Part shown: piece after piece, positions 5,013 through 5,395 of the stretch
Layout: the number at the start of each line of letters is the position of its first letter
Position numbering within the stretch: position 1 is the stretch's first letter
Assembly: GCA_051745535.1 (NCBI GenBank)
Contig: JBNJED010000104.1
Coordinates: forward strand, 1-5,395
DNA from: Thiohalospira sp051745535
GTDB taxonomy: Bacteria; Pseudomonadota; Gammaproteobacteria; Thiohalospirales; Thiohalospiraceae
Direction of reading: 5' to 3'
Length of the DNA: 5,395 nt
Notes under the pieces: generated by a model
What the model saw: the letters and a program-made list of their open reading frames with translations, nothing else
What the model was told of the DNA's origin: nothing
Databases searched by the model: none
Program-made: the position numbers and the translations under genes

Positions 5013-5395
5013 GGCCGCCGCATCGTCCCCTTGAGGGCGTCCAGGCTCACCGTGGTGGCCCCGTCCTCGGACCGCTGCTGGGCCGGCGTGGTCTCCGGGG
5101 CCCAGGCGTGGCCATGGACCACCTCCCAGGTGGTCGGCAGCACCCCCTCGGCGGTCCGGAAGGGCTCGTAGGCCGCCTCCAGGGCGGCCAGGGTGCGGCG
5201 GCCCGTGAGCCCCGCCCGGCGCCCGCCTGTGACGGTATGGGCGCCGATGGTCTTGAGATCCCGCATGAGGCCGCGGACGTCCGGATAGGTCAGGGTGAAG
5301 TACTCCATGTCCATGACCGGGTCGGCCAGGCCGGAGTGGACCAGGGCATCGCCGATGTCGTGCATGTCCACGAAGGTGTTCACGTGGGCCTCGCC
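5009..5395 (-). CDS. bioC: BioC, malonyl-ACP O-methyltransferase, C-terminal part (runs off window)
   Basis: The last 128 codons of a BioC-like protein; the start and the SAM-binding Rossmann motifs lie beyond the window. The frame is open through base 5395 and reads GEAHVNTFVDMHDIGDALVH at the edge, followed by SGLADPVMDMEYFTLTYPDV and then LMRDLKTIGAHTV, all typical of the C-terminal half of BioC (the region after the methyltransferase core, including the lid). Then come GRRAGLTGRRTL and AYEPFRTAEGVLPTTWEVVHGHAWAP, the usual BioC end with its HGHAW-like motif. Family knowledge: BioC methylates the free carboxyl of malonyl-ACP so that fatty acid synthesis can build the pimelate moiety of biotin. 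The stop codon overlaps the bioD start by 4 nt. An internal GTG at 5383 is not a start, since homology continues upstream of it. Confidence 0.93.
   Translation of the reverse strand, partial: GEAHVNTFVDMHDIGDALVHSGLADPVMDMEYFTLTYPDVRGLMRDLKTIGAHTVTGGRRAGLTGRRTLAALEAAYEPFRTAEGVLPTTWEVVHGHAWAPETTPAQQRSEDGATTVSLDALKGTMRRP

Noticed and set aside
1..5395. A novel defence, mobile or biosynthetic system
   Set aside because: All coding space is taken up by known biotin and cbb3 oxidase genes with normal order and lengths. There is no unassigned gene and no integrase, transposase, tRNA, CRISPR-like repeat or composition shift.

Overview
The window is a GC-rich, ordinary chromosomal segment with every recognisable gene on the minus strand. 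Transcription order, from high to low coordinates, is bioC (3' part) - bioD - [171-bp promoter gap] - ccoN - ccoO - ccoQ - ccoP - [214-bp gap with hairpins] - ccoG (5' part). The protein families and the bioC-bioD pairing point to a proteobacterium, most likely a gammaproteobacterium. CcoP and CcoO are strongly acidic (53 Asp/Glu against 16 Lys/Arg in CcoP), which suggests a halophile or haloalkaliphile, for example an Ectothiorhodospiraceae-like lineage. That taxonomic placement is inference only.

Region 1 (about 5395-4317) is the end of a biotin synthesis operon. It holds the C-terminal 128 residues of BioC, the methyltransferase that caps malonyl-ACP to prime pimelate synthesis, and complete BioD, dethiobiotin synthetase. 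The two genes overlap by 4 nt (ATGA), so they are probably translationally coupled.

Region 2 (4316-4146) is the control region for the oxidase operon. A 9/10 match to the FNR/ANR consensus, CTGAT-N4-ATCAA on the minus strand, overlaps the bioD stop codon. It lies at the right distance for a class II promoter with a -10 near 4279-4284. A GC-rich hairpin and an 11-bp-period direct repeat lie further downstream in the presumed leader.

Region 3 (4145-751) is the complete ccoNOQP operon for cbb3-type cytochrome c oxidase, the high-affinity terminal oxidase used at low oxygen. CcoN carries all expected haem and CuB ligands. CcoO has one haem c site and CcoP two. CcoQ is the small single-span subunit.

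Region 4 (750-1) has two strong inverted repeats, at least one plausibly a terminator for ccoP. They are followed by the first 178 codons of ccoG, a cbb3 assembly protein linked to copper reduction, which runs off the window edge. This is where a ccoGHIS-type assembly cluster would be expected to begin.

I found no RNA genes, mobile elements, CRISPR arrays or undescribed system. The points worth a second look are regulatory (the FNR box sharing the bioD stop, and the repeated GGTCGCGA hairpins) and adaptive (acidic periplasmic cytochromes).
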